The notes: generated by a model not told the origin, from the letters alone. Positions 18,475 through 28,380 are shown, counted from the first letter of the stretch. The stretch is DNA of 64,000 nucleotides from Marinospirillum celere (GCF_900112235.1 NZ_FOLH01000004.1:186001-250000), one strand, 5' to 3'. Numbers and translations: made by a program.

Positions 18475-19869
18475 ATGACGCAACCCTCTTCCCTGTCTTC
18501 CGGTGGACGTTTCAGCGAACCGACAGACGCTTTTGTTGAAGCCTTTACAGCCTCGGTCAGCTTTGACCAACGCCTTTATCGCCAAGATATTCAGGGCTCC
18601 ATCGCCCATGCCAGCATGCTCGCCGAAGTGGGTGTACTCAGCAGCGATGAAAGGGATGCCATCATCCAGGGCTTAACGGAAATCCGTGAAGAGATCGAAA
18701 AGGGTCACTTCACCTGGTCCGTTAGCCAGGAAGATGTCCATATGAACATCGAAGCCGCCCTAACCGCAAAAATCGGCATCACGGGCAAAAAGCTACATAC
18801 CGGTCGTTCACGGAATGACCAGGTGGCGACAGATATTCGCCTCTACCTGCGTGATGAAATTGATGTCATCGCTGCAGAGCTGACTCGCCTGCAACAGGGC
18901 CTGATTGATCTGGCCAGCCGTGAAGCCGACACCATCATGCCGGGTTTCACTCACCTGCAGACCGCTCAGCCGGTGACTTTTGGCCATCATCTGTTGGCCT
19001 GGAATGAAATGCTTCAGCGCGACTATGAACGCCTTATGGATACGCGTAAGCGGGTCAACCTTTCACCCTTGGGCGCTGCCGCCCTGGCCGGGACCACCTA
19101 TCCAATTGATCGGGCGATGACAGCCCGCCTTTTGGGTTTTGAGCGACCTACTGAAAACTCCCTGGACTCAGTGTCCGACCGCGATTTTGCCATCGAGTTT
19201 TGCAGCTTTGCCAGCCTCTTGCTGATGCATTTGTCACGCATGAGCGAAGAGCTGATTCTCTGGACCAGCGCCCAATTCAATTTTATTGACCTGCCGGATC
19301 GCTTTTGCACTGGCAGCTCAATCATGCCGCAGAAGAAGAACCCCGATGTCCCGGAGCTAGTTCGTGGCAAAAGTGGCCGGGTTTATGGTCATCTGATGAG
19401 CCTTTTAACGCTGATGAAATCTCAGCCGCTGGCCTACAACAAAGACAATCAGGAAGACAAGGAACCCTTGTTTGACACCCTAGATACGGTCCAAGGCTGT
19501 CTGCGCGCTTTTGCCGATATGGTTCCCGCTCTGGAGCCCAAGCGAGAAGCCATGCGCGAAGCAGCAAGACGCGGCTTTGCAACAGCAACCGACCTGGCCG
19601 ACTATCTGGTTCGCAAAGGCCTGCCTTTCCGGGATGCTCATGAAGTGGTTGGTCAATCCGTTGCCTATGGTGTTGCTGAAGGCAAGGATCTGTCAGAAAT
19701 GTCCCTGGGTGAGTTGCAGCAGTTCTCTGCAAGCATTAGCGAAGATGTCTTTGAAGTATTGACTCTGGAAGGCTCAGTTGCAGCCCGCGATCACCTGGGT
19801 GGCACTGCCCCCGGACAGGTACGTGCAGCAGCCGAGCGTGCCCGCCTGCATTTGCAATCAAGAGGTTAA
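18475..19869 (+). CDS. argH: Argininosuccinate lyase
   Basis: 464 residues of the fumarase/aspartase superfamily. It cleaves argininosuccinate to arginine and fumarate, the last step of arginine synthesis. The signature [11 protein letters not shown] (about residue 280) contains the mobile active-site loop serine, and [12 protein letters not shown] and [16 protein letters not shown] are the substrate-binding segments. Length equals that of E. coli ArgH (457). The ATG follows TGGAG by 8 nt. It lies just upstream of lptM-lysA-dapF on the same strand with a 3-nt gap to lptM. Confidence 0.97.
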   Translation: MTQPSSLSSGGRFSEPTDAFVEAFTASVSFDQRLYRQDIQGSIAHASMLAEVGVLSSDERDAIIQGLTEIREEIEKGHFTWSVSQEDVHMNIEAALTAKIGITGKKLHTGRSRNDQVATDIRLYLRDEIDVIAAELTRLQQGLIDLASREADTIMPGFTHLQTAQPVTFGHHLLAWNEMLQRDYERLMDTRKRVNLSPLGAAALAGTTYPIDRAMTARLLGFERPTENSLDSVSDRDFAIEFCSFASLLLMHLSRMSEELILWTSAQFNFIDLPDRFCTGSSIMPQKKNPDVPELVRGKSGRVYGHLMSLLTLMKSQPLAYNKDNQEDKEPLFDTLDTVQGCLRAFADMVPALEPKREAMREAARRGFATATDLADYLVRKGLPFRDAHEVVGQSVAYGVAEGKDLSEMSLGELQQFSASISEDVFEVLTLEGSVAARDHLGGTAPGQVRAAAERARLHLQSRG

Positions 19870-19872
19870 GCC

Positions 19873-20001
19873 ATGTCACTGATCTCCAAGCCTTTGGCTA
19901 TCCTGTTTTTTTGCCTGCTGTTAATAGGCTGCGGGCAGAAAGGTGATCTCTATCTGCCAGAAACCTCACAAGTATTCACTGCCACCTTATCTAGAGGTTA
20001 A
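19873..20001 (+). CDS. lptM: LptM (YifL) small lipoprotein
   Basis: A 42-residue lipoprotein lying between argH and lysA. The signal segment ends in the lipobox LIGC with Cys20 as the lipidated residue, followed by GQKGDLYLPE, the hallmark CGxKGxLYxP of LptM/YifL. LptM helps the outer-membrane LptDE LPS translocon mature and form its correct disulfides, which fits with dsbA and dsbB being close. It starts 3 nt after argH and ends 5 nt before lysA, the conserved position in gammaproteobacteria. Confidence 0.9.
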   Translation: MSLISKPLAILFFCLLLIGCGQKGDLYLPETSQVFTATLSRG

Positions 20002-20006
20002 ACGCC

Positions 20007-21263
20007 ATGGACTTTTTCAACTATCACAATAACCAGCTGTTTGCCGAAGAAGTCAATATCAAGACACTGGCGGATGAGCTAGGCACGCCCCTCTATGTTT
20101 ATTCCCGAGCCACTTTGGAAAGGCACTTCAAGGCCTATGCTGACCCCCTGGCCGACCAGCCTCACCTGATTTGCTATGCCGTTAAAGCCAACTCCAACCT
20201 GGCCGTTCTGGATGTACTGGCTCGTCTGGGAGCAGGCTTTGATATCGTTTCAGTGGGTGAACTGGAAAGAGTGTTGGCTGCTGGTGGCGAACCTGACCGC
20301 ATTGTCTTTTCTGGAGTCGGCAAGCAAGCCCACGAGATACGTCGTGCTCTGGAAGTAGGCATCAAGTGCTTTAACGTAGAATCGATTCCAGAACTAGAGC
20401 GAATTGAACGCATTGCTGAAGAAATGGCTGTCAAAGCACCCATTTCCTTACGCGTCAATCCGGATGTTGACCCCAAAACCCACCCCTACATCTCAACAGG
20501 CTTGAAAGCCAACAAGTTTGGTATCGGTTTTGAGCTGGCTCGGGAGGTTTATCGCCAAGCAGCCGCCATGCAGCATTTGGACGTTGTTGGCGTTGACTGC
20601 CACATAGGTTCTCAGATCACCCAAATTGATCCCTTCTTGGATGCTCTGGATCGTTTGCTGGTACTGGTTGATCAGCTCGCTGAAGATGGCATCCAACTGC
20701 AGCACCTGGATTTAGGCGGTGGCCTGGGTGTGCGCTACAGCGATGAAACCCCGCCCTTGCCTTCGGCTTATGTCAGGGCCTTGCGTGAACGCCTGGCTGA
20801 CCGCAGCTATGAACTCATTTTTGAGCCGGGTCGGGCCATAGCCGCTAATGCTGGCATCCTGGTAACACGGGTCGAGTATCTGAAAGCAGGCCAGGACAAG
20901 CATTTTGCCATCGTTGATGCAGCAATGAATGACCTGCTGCGGCCTGCCCTCTATGATGCCTGGCAGGAAATTATTCCCGTGACACCCCATCCCGAAAATC
21001 ACCCCAGTAGAGTTTGGGATATAGTCGGCCCGGTTTGTGAAACTGGCGATTTTCTGGGTAAAGACCGTCAACTGGCATTAGAGCCCGGCGATCTTCTGGC
21101 CGTGCGCTCAGCCGGTGCCTATGGTTTTGCCATGGCGTCCAACTACAACAGTCGTAATCGCCCAGCTGAAGTGATGGTGGATGGCAGCCAGTGGCATCTG
21201 GTCCGTCAGCGCGAAAGCTACGAACAACAGATGGCAGGGGAATTCACCCTGCCCAGTCAGTGA
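20007..21263 (+). CDS. lysA: Diaminopimelate decarboxylase
   Basis: 418 residues of the fold-type III PLP decarboxylases; it converts meso-diaminopimelate to lysine. Lys60 in YAVKANSN forms the PLP Schiff base; HIGSQI, GGGLGV and [11 protein letters not shown] bind phosphate and cofactor, and VCETGDFLG carries the active-site cysteine from the partner subunit. A purine-poor short gap separates it from lptM. It is followed by dapF (7 nt gap), the enzyme making its substrate, so the lptM-lysA-dapF order makes biochemical sense. Confidence 0.97.
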   Translation: MDFFNYHNNQLFAEEVNIKTLADELGTPLYVYSRATLERHFKAYADPLADQPHLICYAVKANSNLAVLDVLARLGAGFDIVSVGELERVLAAGGEPDRIVFSGVGKQAHEIRRALEVGIKCFNVESIPELERIERIAEEMAVKAPISLRVNPDVDPKTHPYISTGLKANKFGIGFELAREVYRQAAAMQHLDVVGVDCHIGSQITQIDPFLDALDRLLVLVDQLAEDGIQLQHLDLGGGLGVRYSDETPPLPSAYVRALRERLADRSYELIFEPGRAIAANAGILVTRVEYLKAGQDKHFAIVDAAMNDLLRPALYDAWQEIIPVTPHPENHPSRVWDIVGPVCETGDFLGKDRQLALEPGDLLAVRSAGAYGFAMASNYNSRNRPAEVMVDGSQWHLVRQRESYEQQMAGEFTLPSQ

Positions 21264-21270
21264 GGTAGGC

Positions 21271-22101
21271 ATGCTGCTTCATTTCACCAAAATGCATGGC
21301 CTGGGCAACGATTTCATGATGGTCGACCTGATCAGTCAAAAAGCCCGGATGCGACCTGAGCAAATCCGTCGCCTAGCTGACCGCCATTTTGGCATTGGCT
21401 TTGATCAACTGCTCACTGTCGAAGCGCCGACTACGCCTGAGGCTGATTTTCGTTACCGTATCTACAATGCAGACGGCACCGAAGTGGAAAACTGTGGCAA
21501 TGGTGCCCGCTGCTTTGCTGTTTTTGTTCGTGACCGCAAGCTGACCAGCAAGCATTTGATCAAGGTGGAAACAGCTGGCGGCCCTCTCTCGCTGCATGTC
21601 CATGATGACGGCCAGGTCACCGTGAATATGGGCATTCCCCAGCTAACCCCGGAAGCCATTCCCTTTTTGGCGCCCGCAAGGGCAACCAGCTATCCACTGG
21701 ATCTCAACGGACAAACCCTGCAGCTAGGTGTGCTTTCCATGGGTAATCCCCATGCTGTACTAAGAGTGAACAGGGTGGATACTGCTGAGGTTGAACGCCT
21801 TGGCCCCCTTTTGGAAACCCACCCGCGCTTTCCCAACAAGGCCAATATTGGTTTTTTGCAAGTTGACAGCAGAACCCAAGGTCGCCTGCGGGTTTTTGAA
21901 CGGGGAGTGGGTGAAACCCTGGCCTGTGGAACAGGTGCCTGTGCAGCCATGGTCAGTGGCTGTTTACAAGGCTGGTTTGATTCAGCCGTTGAACTGCAGT
22001 TGCTCGGTGGCTACTTGCACCTGGAATGGCAGGGTGAAGGTCACCCTGTGATGATGACCGGACCGGCAAAAAAGGTTTTTGAAGGACAGATTTATCTATG
22101 A
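21271..22101 (+). CDS. dapF: Diaminopimelate epimerase
   Basis: 276 residues; interconverts LL- and meso-diaminopimelate without cofactor, for lysine and peptidoglycan synthesis. The two catalytic cysteines are Cys75 in ENCGNGARC and the Cys of [10 protein letters not shown] near residue 220. The N-terminal [12 protein letters not shown] is typical. The ATG at 21271 gives the normal length (E. coli 274) and follows GAGGT; the frame stays open further upstream inside lysA. Its stop overlaps the start of the DUF484 gene by 4 nt. Confidence 0.97.
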   Translation: MLLHFTKMHGLGNDFMMVDLISQKARMRPEQIRRLADRHFGIGFDQLLTVEAPTTPEADFRYRIYNADGTEVENCGNGARCFAVFVRDRKLTSKHLIKVETAGGPLSLHVHDDGQVTVNMGIPQLTPEAIPFLAPARATSYPLDLNGQTLQLGVLSMGNPHAVLRVNRVDTAEVERLGPLLETHPRFPNKANIGFLQVDSRTQGRLRVFERGVGETLACGTGACAAMVSGCLQGWFDSAVELQLLGGYLHLEWQGEGHPVMMTGPAKKVFEGQIYL

Positions 22102-22757
22102 TTGATGCAGATGAAGTGACTGACTGGTTGCAAAACAACCCGGATTTTTTTCATGGACGTGAACAGCTTCTATGCCAAATGCAACTCAACCACCCGTGCG
22201 GCGATGCTGAATCCCTACTGAGCTATCAATTGCAACTCCTGCGCGGACAGGTTAAGGAGCAGGAAGACCGTTACCAGGAGCTGCTGGCCAATGCCCGTGA
22301 GAACGAAAAGCGGCTCAGACGGGTTGAACGTCTTTTAGTTTGCCTGCTGGAAACAGAAACGGCTGAAGAGCTGGTCAGTGTTTTGGCAGAAAGGTTGCAA
22401 AATGATTTTGGCTTGCCCTATCTCAAGTTCTGGAGCTACACCAACCTCAACAGCCTGCCAAGAGCCGATGAAGAGATCCAGAAAAAACAACGCCAGCTTC
22501 TGGGTAAGCAGCAAGCCTGCTGTCTGAGTCTTCAAGAAGAAAATTTGCAAGTCCTGGGTCTGGAAGACAGCCAGGCACGCTCAGCAGCCCTCTGCCTGCT
22601 CAGCCATACCCGGCCCCTAGGCTTAATGGTGCTGGCGCACCCTGATCCTCTGCATTTTCGTTATCATCAGGATACGCTCTTTGTTGAATATCTGGGCAGC
22701 GTAGTCAGCCGTCTACTCTCTAAAGATCGTCGGCAGTTTGCTGCTCGTCAGGCTTAA
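22098..22757 (+). CDS. DUF484 family protein
   Basis: 219 residues. An N-terminal helical segment (WLQNNPDFF, then a coiled coil at about 45-85) precedes a GAF-like domain of unknown role. DUF484 proteins normally sit between dapF and xerC in gammaproteobacteria. Here the dapF linkage is kept (ATGA overlap), but no xerC follows: the gene instead runs 38 nt into the 3' end of the convergent engB. No enzymatic motif is recognised. Confidence 0.88.
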   Translation: MIDADEVTDWLQNNPDFFHGREQLLCQMQLNHPCGDAESLLSYQLQLLRGQVKEQEDRYQELLANARENEKRLRRVERLLVCLLETETAEELVSVLAERLQNDFGLPYLKFWSYTNLNSLPRADEEIQKKQRQLLGKQQACCLSLQEENLQVLGLEDSQARSAALCLLSHTRPLGLMVLAHPDPLHFRYHQDTLFVEYLGSVVSRLLSKDRRQFAARQA

Positions 22758-23430
22758 CTGGCGGCCAGGCCAACCAGGTATCTAGTTTTTTCCAAGCCTC
22801 ACCACAACCCTCTCCTTTCAAGGATGAAAAGAGCTGGACACTAAAATCACCCTGCATTTCCTTTAACTCCTGGCGGACAGCCAACAGCTGATTCTTGGCC
22901 GGACCCCGCTTGAGTTTATCAGCCTTGGTCAAAAGCACATGGACAGGCAGGTCACGGCTTGCTGCCACTTCCAGCAGCTGGCAGTCAAAGTCCGTCAACG
23001 GATGACGGGCATCCATCAGCATCACCATACCTATCAAGCACTTGCGCTCGCTAATATAGGCCCCCAAGTGCTTACCCCATTCACGACGCATGGCTTCAGG
23101 CACCTTGGCATAGCCGTAACCCGGCAAATCCACCAAACGCCTCTGTTCATCCAAGGTAAAAAAATTAATCAGCTGGGTTCGACCCGGTGTTTTACTGGTT
23201 CTGGCAAGGCGAGGGCTGGTGAGACAATTTAACGCACTGGATTTGCCAGCATTGGAGCGTCCGACAAAAGCTATCTCCAAACCCTCGTCATCCGGGCATT
23301 CACGCAGGGTTGGCGCACTAATCAAAAAGCTGGCCTGGGCGAAATGCGCGGGCTGAGCGGCAGGTTTAGCCTTCTTTTCCGGTTCATAAACAATTTTTTG
23401 CTGCGTTTTTTTCTTACGGGCTTGGCGCAT
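22720..23430 (-). CDS. engB: Ribosome biogenesis GTPase EngB (YihA/YsxC)
   Basis: 236 residues of the TrmE-Era-EngA-EngB GTPase group, needed for assembly of the large ribosomal subunit. G1 is GRSNAGKSS (57-65), G2 lies in KTPGRTQ, G3 is DLPGYG and G4 is TKADK. The basic N-terminal extension (KKKTQQK and following, about 30 residues) and Asp/Glu-rich C-terminus are longer than in E. coli YihA (210). It is convergent with the DUF484 gene, with which it overlaps 38 nt, and divergent from cytochrome c4. Confidence 0.94.
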   Translation of the reverse strand: MRQARKKKTQQKIVYEPEKKAKPAAQPAHFAQASFLISAPTLRECPDDEGLEIAFVGRSNAGKSSALNCLTSPRLARTSKTPGRTQLINFFTLDEQRRLVDLPGYGYAKVPEAMRREWGKHLGAYISERKCLIGMVMLMDARHPLTDFDCQLLEVAASRDLPVHVLLTKADKLKRGPAKNQLLAVRQELKEMQGDFSVQLFSSLKGEGCGEAWKKLDTWLAWPPVKPDEQQTADDL

Positions 23431-23479
23431 GAATAACCCCTGGCGGGCAAATTAAACAGAAGGGATAAGGCGAGTAGCA

Positions 23480-23508
23480 TTCCAGTTAGCCCTAGGCTTA
23501 GCTATAAT
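23480..23508 (+). promoter_or_regulatory. Probable promoter of the cytochrome c4 gene
   Basis: A perfect TATAAT (23503-23508) lies 138 nt before the cytochrome c4 ATG. The -35 position 17 nt upstream reads TTCCAG, a poor match, so activation by a regulator is possible. The transcript would carry a leader of about 130 nt with two small hairpins: GTGATA/TATCAC (23526-23540) and CCAG/CTGG (23566-23577). Confidence 0.45.
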
Positions 23509-23645
23509 GCGTTTTACTTTATACGGTGATAGTTTATCACTGGACGTCCGTAGGTGCTAAGTTCACCAGTGTGCTGGAGTCTTTTGCCAGCCATCGGGCG
23601 GCAGCCGCTTTCCAAAGACTAGCAAATGATGAGACTGGACGAACG

Positions 23646-24257
23646 ATGAAAAAACTACTTTTTGGCTTGACCCTGGTAATCAGCACTGCTGGTTTCGTTC
23701 ACGCTGGCGATCCTGCAGCAGGCGAACAAAAAGCACAAGTCTGTGCAGCCTGTCACGGTGGCAATGGCATCAGCACAGTGGGCCAGTGGCCTAACCTTGC
23801 TGGTCAAGGTGAGCGCTACCTGACGAAACAAACCATCGATATTCGTGATGGCCGCCGCAATGTACCTGAAATGACCGGCATAGTGGACAACCTGAGCGAC
23901 CAGGATATCCGCGACATTTCGGCTTTTTATGCCCGCAAGTCCGCTAACATCGGCCAGGCCAATGAAGAACTGGCAATGCGTGGTCGCGACCTTTACCGTG
24001 CCGGCGACCTTGCCAAGGGTATTCCAGCCTGCGCAGCCTGCCATGCACCCAATGGTGCTGGTAACGCTCCCGCTGCTTTCCCTGCAGTTTCAGGCCAGCA
24101 CACCACCTATGCCATCAACCAGCTTAAGGCTTTCCGCAGCGGTGAGCGGGACAATGATCCCAACTCGATGATGCGGATTATTGCTGAAAAAATGAGTGAT
24201 AGTGAAATAGAAGCCGTTGCTGAATACATGTACGGCTTGCATGGAACCAATCGCTAA
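23646..24257 (+). CDS. Diheme cytochrome c4
   Basis: A 203-residue periplasmic electron carrier. A Sec signal peptide (cleavage after about residue 20, FVHA-GD) precedes two c-type heme sites, CAACH at 33-37 and CAACH at 129-133, with distal Met ligands expected in the two halves (PEMTGIV near 77 and MMRIIAEKM near 178). The two-domain c4 architecture passes electrons to a terminal oxidase. The ATG at 23646 begins the signal peptide; the frame is open upstream to 23526 but that part has no signal-like character. It is followed by a strong terminator and then dsbA; in Pseudomonas c4 and dsbA are likewise close. Confidence 0.92.
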   Translation: MKKLLFGLTLVISTAGFVHAGDPAAGEQKAQVCAACHGGNGISTVGQWPNLAGQGERYLTKQTIDIRDGRRNVPEMTGIVDNLSDQDIRDISAFYARKSANIGQANEELAMRGRDLYRAGDLAKGIPACAACHAPNGAGNAPAAFPAVSGQHTTYAINQLKAFRSGERDNDPNSMMRIIAEKMSDSEIEAVAEYMYGLHGTNR

Positions 24258-24270
24258 GTCCAAGGATCAT

Positions 24271-24297
24271 AAAAGGGGCTTAATGGCCCCTTTTTTT
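24271..24297 (+). terminator. Rho-independent terminator after cytochrome c4
   Basis: AAAAGGGGC and GCCCCTTTT form a 9-bp stem with a TTAATG loop, ending in seven T. It lies 13 nt after the stop and 20 nt before the dsbA start, so dsbA probably depends on read-through or its own promoter. Confidence 0.88.
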
Positions 24298-24316
24298 ATT
24301 AATGGAGAAGAATAAA

Positions 24317-24928
24317 ATGTTCCTGTTTCGAGCCCTGTTACTGAGTTTGATTGCCATTCTTTCCTCGAATGCAATCGCCGAGGGTTACACCACCCTCAAT
24401 GAGCGCGTCAGGCCTCAGGTGGGTGGTGATAAAATAGAAGTGACCTCCATCTTTTCCTATACCTGCCCTTTTTGCTATCAACTTGAGCCCCAAATTGAAA
24501 TCTGGGCTTTAGACTTAGCAGAAGATGTTGAGCTGGTTCACCTGCCCGCATCCTTCAATGCCCAATGGGAACACCTGGCTCGTGGCTATTACATTATGGA
24601 AGCTCTGGATTTAACAGAGCAGGCTCACATGGCACTATTTGATAAAATTCATCAGGATAGAGCCAATATGGGTAGCCAAAGAGCGTTGCGCAACTTTTTT
24701 GCCGATTTTGGCGTAGATGGTGATGAAGTAGACAGCCTCTACTCCAGTTTTGGAATAGAAAGCCAAATCCGTCAAGACAAGTCACGTTTGCGCAGCTACC
24801 GGGTAACCGGCGTACCTGCACTGATCGTTGACGGCCAATATGTCATTGATGGCAATTCTGCAGGCAGCTTGGAAAATATGCTTCGGGTTGCAGATGAGCG
24901 AATTGAAAGCGTTAGAAACAGTCGCTAA
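24317..24928 (+). CDS. dsbA: Thiol:disulfide interchange protein DsbA
   Basis: 203 residues with a signal peptide ending after about residue 21 (NAIA). The active site is CPFC (Cys50, Cys53) after FSYT, and the cis-proline loop TGVPAL lies near residue 160. It oxidises cysteines in exported proteins and is recycled by DsbB, encoded at 15555. The ATG at 24317 follows GGAG by 9 nt and gives a clean signal peptide; an earlier ATG at 24302 would put the ribosome site in the gene. CPFC rather than CPHC is a small change in the dipeptide that tunes redox potential. Confidence 0.92.
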   Translation: MFLFRALLLSLIAILSSNAIAEGYTTLNERVRPQVGGDKIEVTSIFSYTCPFCYQLEPQIEIWALDLAEDVELVHLPASFNAQWEHLARGYYIMEALDLTEQAHMALFDKIHQDRANMGSQRALRNFFADFGVDGDEVDSLYSSFGIESQIRQDKSRLRSYRVTGVPALIVDGQYVIDGNSAGSLENMLRVADERIESVRNSR

Positions 24929-24935
24929 GCTTTTA

Positions 24936-24955
24936 TGGGCCTGGATACAGGCCCA
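24936..24955. other. Hairpin after dsbA
   Basis: TGGGCCTG and CAGGCCCA form a perfect 8-bp stem with a GATA loop, 7 nt after the dsbA stop. No T-run follows on either strand, so it is not a classical terminator; it might stabilise the mRNA 3' end. Confidence 0.4.
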
Positions 24956-25067
24956 ACAGCCTATCCCTAATAAACCCAATGCTAAAAAATGACAAGAGTT
25001 ACAGGTTGAAACGGACAAAAACCTTGCCAGCCACTATTATGGCTACATCTACCTTCACCAGGACACA

Positions 25068-25988
25068 GTGGCCTTAACTGTGAACACCTCAGACGACTTA
25101 TATGGACAAGAGCAACCCGGCAGGGGCGCTCAACAGAGTGAATCCCTGACTTCGCGGCAAAAAACAGCCGAAGAAGAGGTCAAGGAGAGCCGTGCTGCTC
25201 GTGAAAGGGAGCGCCTGCAATGGGAAGAAGAAGAGCGTCAGCGTAAAATTGAAGAGCGTGAAAAAGCCGAACAGGAGCGCCTGGAAGCTGAAAGACGCGG
25301 TCTCTATGCTGAGTTGGAAGGCATGGATTATGACCTTCTCTCACTGATTGAATACCCTACAGATCATGAAATCTTTGCCGCCAAGCGGGCTCGAACCCTG
25401 TGGTTCGTTGCTTTAGGTTCTGCTTTGTTTCTTTTTTTAGCGAGTTTACTAAGTTTGACCAGCCCCTGGGTAGGGGGAATCGCAGGCGGTATCGCCTTTG
25501 TTCTCTGGTTAACCCACGGTGCGGGCATGATGTCCTACTTTCCCTCTCTTAATCGCTATCCTGCCCTGGTGACCCAGCGTAAGAAACTTAAGCGTGAACT
25601 TATCGAGTATATTCGCAATATTGAAGGACGCCTCGGTTATATTCACCGCATCTACCCACTGGTTGAATACAATCCACGTCTGGGTGCCCGACGCTTCAAA
25701 CGCCTTGCCCTTATGTCCAGAGAGCACACCCTCCTGGCTAACCTGCGTACCCTTCAGGATACCAAAACCTACTACGAATTCATGGTTGAAGCCCTTAAAG
25801 GCTATCAAGAGCTTTTACAAAAAGAAAAAGAAGATGCTTTTGTTGAATCCATGGACTTCAATCCCGATCAACTGGAAGAAAACGCCCAGGAGCACGAAGC
25901 TGCCGAACAACAAGCTGATACTTCAAAAAGCTCCGAAAGCAAAAAACCGGAAGCACCTGATCCCAGCCTGTTTACGCCTAAGGAATAA
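25068..25988 (+). CDS. Unrecognised coiled-coil protein with two membrane segments
   Basis: 306 residues; I do not recognise the family. Residues 25-85 are almost entirely charged (Glu, Arg, Lys, Gln) and should form a long coiled coil. Two membrane segments follow (about 110-130 and 133-153), then a basic helical region (about 165-255) and a disordered, acidic tail. With both ends predicted on the same side, it may be a membrane-tethered cytoplasmic coiled coil. The start is a GTG with AGGA 4 nt upstream; a second GTG at 25080 is possible. It stands alone between dsbA and the CHI-like gene, whose start is 72 nt downstream. Confidence 0.75.
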   Translation: MALTVNTSDDLYGQEQPGRGAQQSESLTSRQKTAEEEVKESRAARERERLQWEEEERQRKIEEREKAEQERLEAERRGLYAELEGMDYDLLSLIEYPTDHEIFAAKRARTLWFVALGSALFLFLASLLSLTSPWVGGIAGGIAFVLWLTHGAGMMSYFPSLNRYPALVTQRKKLKRELIEYIRNIEGRLGYIHRIYPLVEYNPRLGARRFKRLALMSREHTLLANLRTLQDTKTYYEFMVEALKGYQELLQKEKEDAFVESMDFNPDQLEENAQEHEAAEQQADTSKSSESKKPEAPDPSLFTPKE

Positions 25989-26060
25989 ACTAGGCCTAGC
26001 CGTAAAAGCCTGCTAAGCTTGTACAACATATCTGTACACTAACGATGCGCACGTGACACC

Positions 26061-26624
26061 ATGATCCCAAGATTGATCCCCACAACTCTGCTGTGTTGTT
26101 TGCTTTTGCTGGCTTTTCCACTGCTTGCCAAAGTTGAAATTGAAGGGGTTTATTTTGATCGCCAAGTGGATACAGAACCCCGCCTGGAACTCCAGGGCTA
26201 TGGCCTGCTTCGTTACCGCCTAATCATTAAAGCCTATGTCGCTGCCTACTACCAAAGTGAGCTGGATGCTCCTCTAACAGATATGAACGTTAGCCGTAAG
26301 CTGGAAATCGAATATTTTCACGCTATCAAAGCTGAAGACTTTGCGCGTGTCACTCGGGATGGCGTGAAGCAAAACACAGATTCAGTAACCTATGCCGCAA
26401 TTGAGGAAAACCTGGAAGAATTTCTGGCCCTCTACCAAAGCGTAGAACCGGGTGATCGCTATGCGCTGACCTGGTTACCAGAGACAGGGATCAGCCTGCT
26501 TCTTAATGGTGAGTCCCTGGGCAGCTTTGACAATGCCCAGCTGGCGCAGGCCCTTTTTGCCATCTGGATAGGTGATAACCCGGGCGATCGCCGTCTTAAA
26601 AATGCGCTTTTAGGGCAAAGTTAG
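26061..26624 (+). CDS. Exported chalcone isomerase-like protein
   Basis: 187 residues with a signal peptide (about 1-23, ending LLAK). The rest matches the chalcone isomerase-like fold found in many marine gammaproteobacteria: LELQGYGLLRYRLIIKAYVAAYY early, and the C-terminal LFAIWIGDNPGDRRLKNALLG. Such bacterial members are not true chalcone isomerases; they may bind fatty acids or other lipids, but their role is unknown. It stands 72 nt after the coiled-coil gene and is convergent with nhaP2 (23-nt gap). Confidence 0.85.
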   Translation: MIPRLIPTTLLCCLLLLAFPLLAKVEIEGVYFDRQVDTEPRLELQGYGLLRYRLIIKAYVAAYYQSELDAPLTDMNVSRKLEIEYFHAIKAEDFARVTRDGVKQNTDSVTYAAIEENLEEFLALYQSVEPGDRYALTWLPETGISLLLNGESLGSFDNAQLAQALFAIWIGDNPGDRRLKNALLGQS

Positions 26625-26647
26625 TCACTCAATACTGGCACATGGTT

Positions 26648-28360
26648 TTAAAGGGGCTTCAAACCCACTTTGACGATGACATCCCCTTCAACCTTAACAA
26701 CTACCCAATGAATGCCGTGCCAATCCATCTGGTCACCCACAACCGGGTGACCACCAAAACGCCGGGTTAGGAACTCACCCAGAGAAAGCTCGGCTTGATC
26801 AGCACTAATAGTCAGACCATAAAGCTCAGCCACATCTTTAAGTGGGGCACTACCATCAAGAGTAAAGTCCCCAAAAAAGCTTCTGGCCTTCTCCTTTTTC
26901 GGTGCCGGTTCTTCATTAAACATTTTATTAAACACGGGCAAATCCGTATCCCGACCAATAATGCACAGCAAATCCTTATACTGCAGCCGGGTGCTCCCTG
27001 AAGGGTGGATCAGCTGCTTATCACGAAAGAGTGCACCTATGCGCGCCCCGGATGGGAAACGTAGGCGACGCAGCTCAACGCCATCCAGGGTTTCGCTTTT
27101 AACCGTATAAACAAAGACTTCGTAATCATCTTCTGGGAAAATTCCTAACTGACTTCGCCTCTTAGGAGCAAACTCGGGGGGTACTTCTACTTTTAGTTTT
27201 TTCGCGGCCCAGGGCAGAGTTGCGCCTTGCAGTAGCAGTGAAATCAAAACCACATGAAAGGCAATATTAAAATAAAGGCCCGCATTTTCAGCCCCGGCAA
27301 TCACCGGGAAGATGGCTAAAACAATAGGCACAGCACCGCGCAGACCTACCCAGGAAATAAAGGCCAGTTCGCGGATATTGAATTTGAAAAATGGGAACAA
27401 GCAAACCAACACAGCCAAGGGCCTGGCAATAAAAATCAGGCCGATTGCCAGTAAGGTTGCCGGCAAAGCAATAGCCAGCATTTCATGCGGAGTTACTAGC
27501 AAGCCCAGAATCAGGAAAAGACCTATTTGGCTTAACCAAGCCAAACCATCATGGACGGGCAGGATATGTTGCAATTGAGGGCTACGACTGTTGCCCAACA
27601 TCAGACCGGCCAGGTAAATGGCCAAAAAGCCACTGCCACCCAAGAGATTGGTCGCTGCAAAAAGCCCCAAACCGGCACCCGTGACTAATAAAGGATAGAG
27701 GCCCGTCGGCAGGCTAACCGACTTCAAGATACGGGCAAACACCCAGCCTGCGGCCAAGCCCAAGGGCAAACCCAAACCAAACTGCTTGATAAATAAGATA
27801 GCAGCAGAAGTCAGGTCAGCTGCATCCTGCGTAATCAAGGTAATCAGGGTAATGGTCAGGAAGATAGCCATAGGGTCGTTGGTACCCGACTCTATCTCCA
27901 GGGTTGCACTCACCCGCTCATTGAGATGCACCCCCTTACCGCCCAGCATTGAGAAAACCGCTGCCGCATCGGTTGATCCAACGATGGCACCCACCAGTAA
28001 CCCTTGTAGAAGGGTTAAGTCAAACAGCCACATTGCCAAAAGGCCGGTTAGACTGCTAGTCACCACCACGCCCAGAGTTGCCAGGGACACTGCTGGACGC
28101 AAGCCTACCCGGAAGGTCTTCATCCGAGTGCGCATCCCACCATCCAACAGAATAATCGCCAGGGCCAAATGGCCGATCACATAAGCAACTTCAAAATCCT
28201 GAAAGTTCAGGCCTCCCAGGCCATCTTCTCCGGCCAGCATCCCTATGCCCAGGAAAACAAAAAGCAAAGGCATGCCAACCCTGGCTGAAATAACACTAGC
28301 CAGGATGCTTAGGCACAGTAGTGCTGAGGCAATCAGAAAAATTGAATTTAGGTTATCCAC
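26648..28360 (-). CDS. nhaP2: K+/H+ antiporter NhaP2 (CvrA)
   Basis: 570 residues. About twelve membrane segments of the CPA1 family (about 1-385) include ESGTNDPMAIFLT, the conserved GTNDP ion-binding motif, and SWVGLRGAVPIVLA. A cytoplasmic part follows with a TrkA_C-like (RCK) domain and a CorC_HlyC-like C-terminus. Length and domains equal E. coli CvrA/NhaP2 (578), which exports K+ for H+ and supports growth at low osmolarity. It is the next minus-strand gene after the ectoine transporter operon, 90 nt downstream of the UspA gene, from which it is separated by a hairpin. Confidence 0.92.
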   Translation of the reverse strand: MDNLNSIFLIASALLCLSILASVISARVGMPLLFVFLGIGMLAGEDGLGGLNFQDFEVAYVIGHLALAIILLDGGMRTRMKTFRVGLRPAVSLATLGVVVTSSLTGLLAMWLFDLTLLQGLLVGAIVGSTDAAAVFSMLGGKGVHLNERVSATLEIESGTNDPMAIFLTITLITLITQDAADLTSAAILFIKQFGLGLPLGLAAGWVFARILKSVSLPTGLYPLLVTGAGLGLFAATNLLGGSGFLAIYLAGLMLGNSRSPQLQHILPVHDGLAWLSQIGLFLILGLLVTPHEMLAIALPATLLAIGLIFIARPLAVLVCLFPFFKFNIRELAFISWVGLRGAVPIVLAIFPVIAGAENAGLYFNIAFHVVLISLLLQGATLPWAAKKLKVEVPPEFAPKRRSQLGIFPEDDYEVFVYTVKSETLDGVELRRLRFPSGARIGALFRDKQLIHPSGSTRLQYKDLLCIIGRDTDLPVFNKMFNEEPAPKKEKARSFFGDFTLDGSAPLKDVAELYGLTISADQAELSLGEFLTRRFGGHPVVGDQMDWHGIHWVVVKVEGDVIVKVGLKPL

Positions 28361-28380
28361 AGGGGCAAGTCATCAGATGG

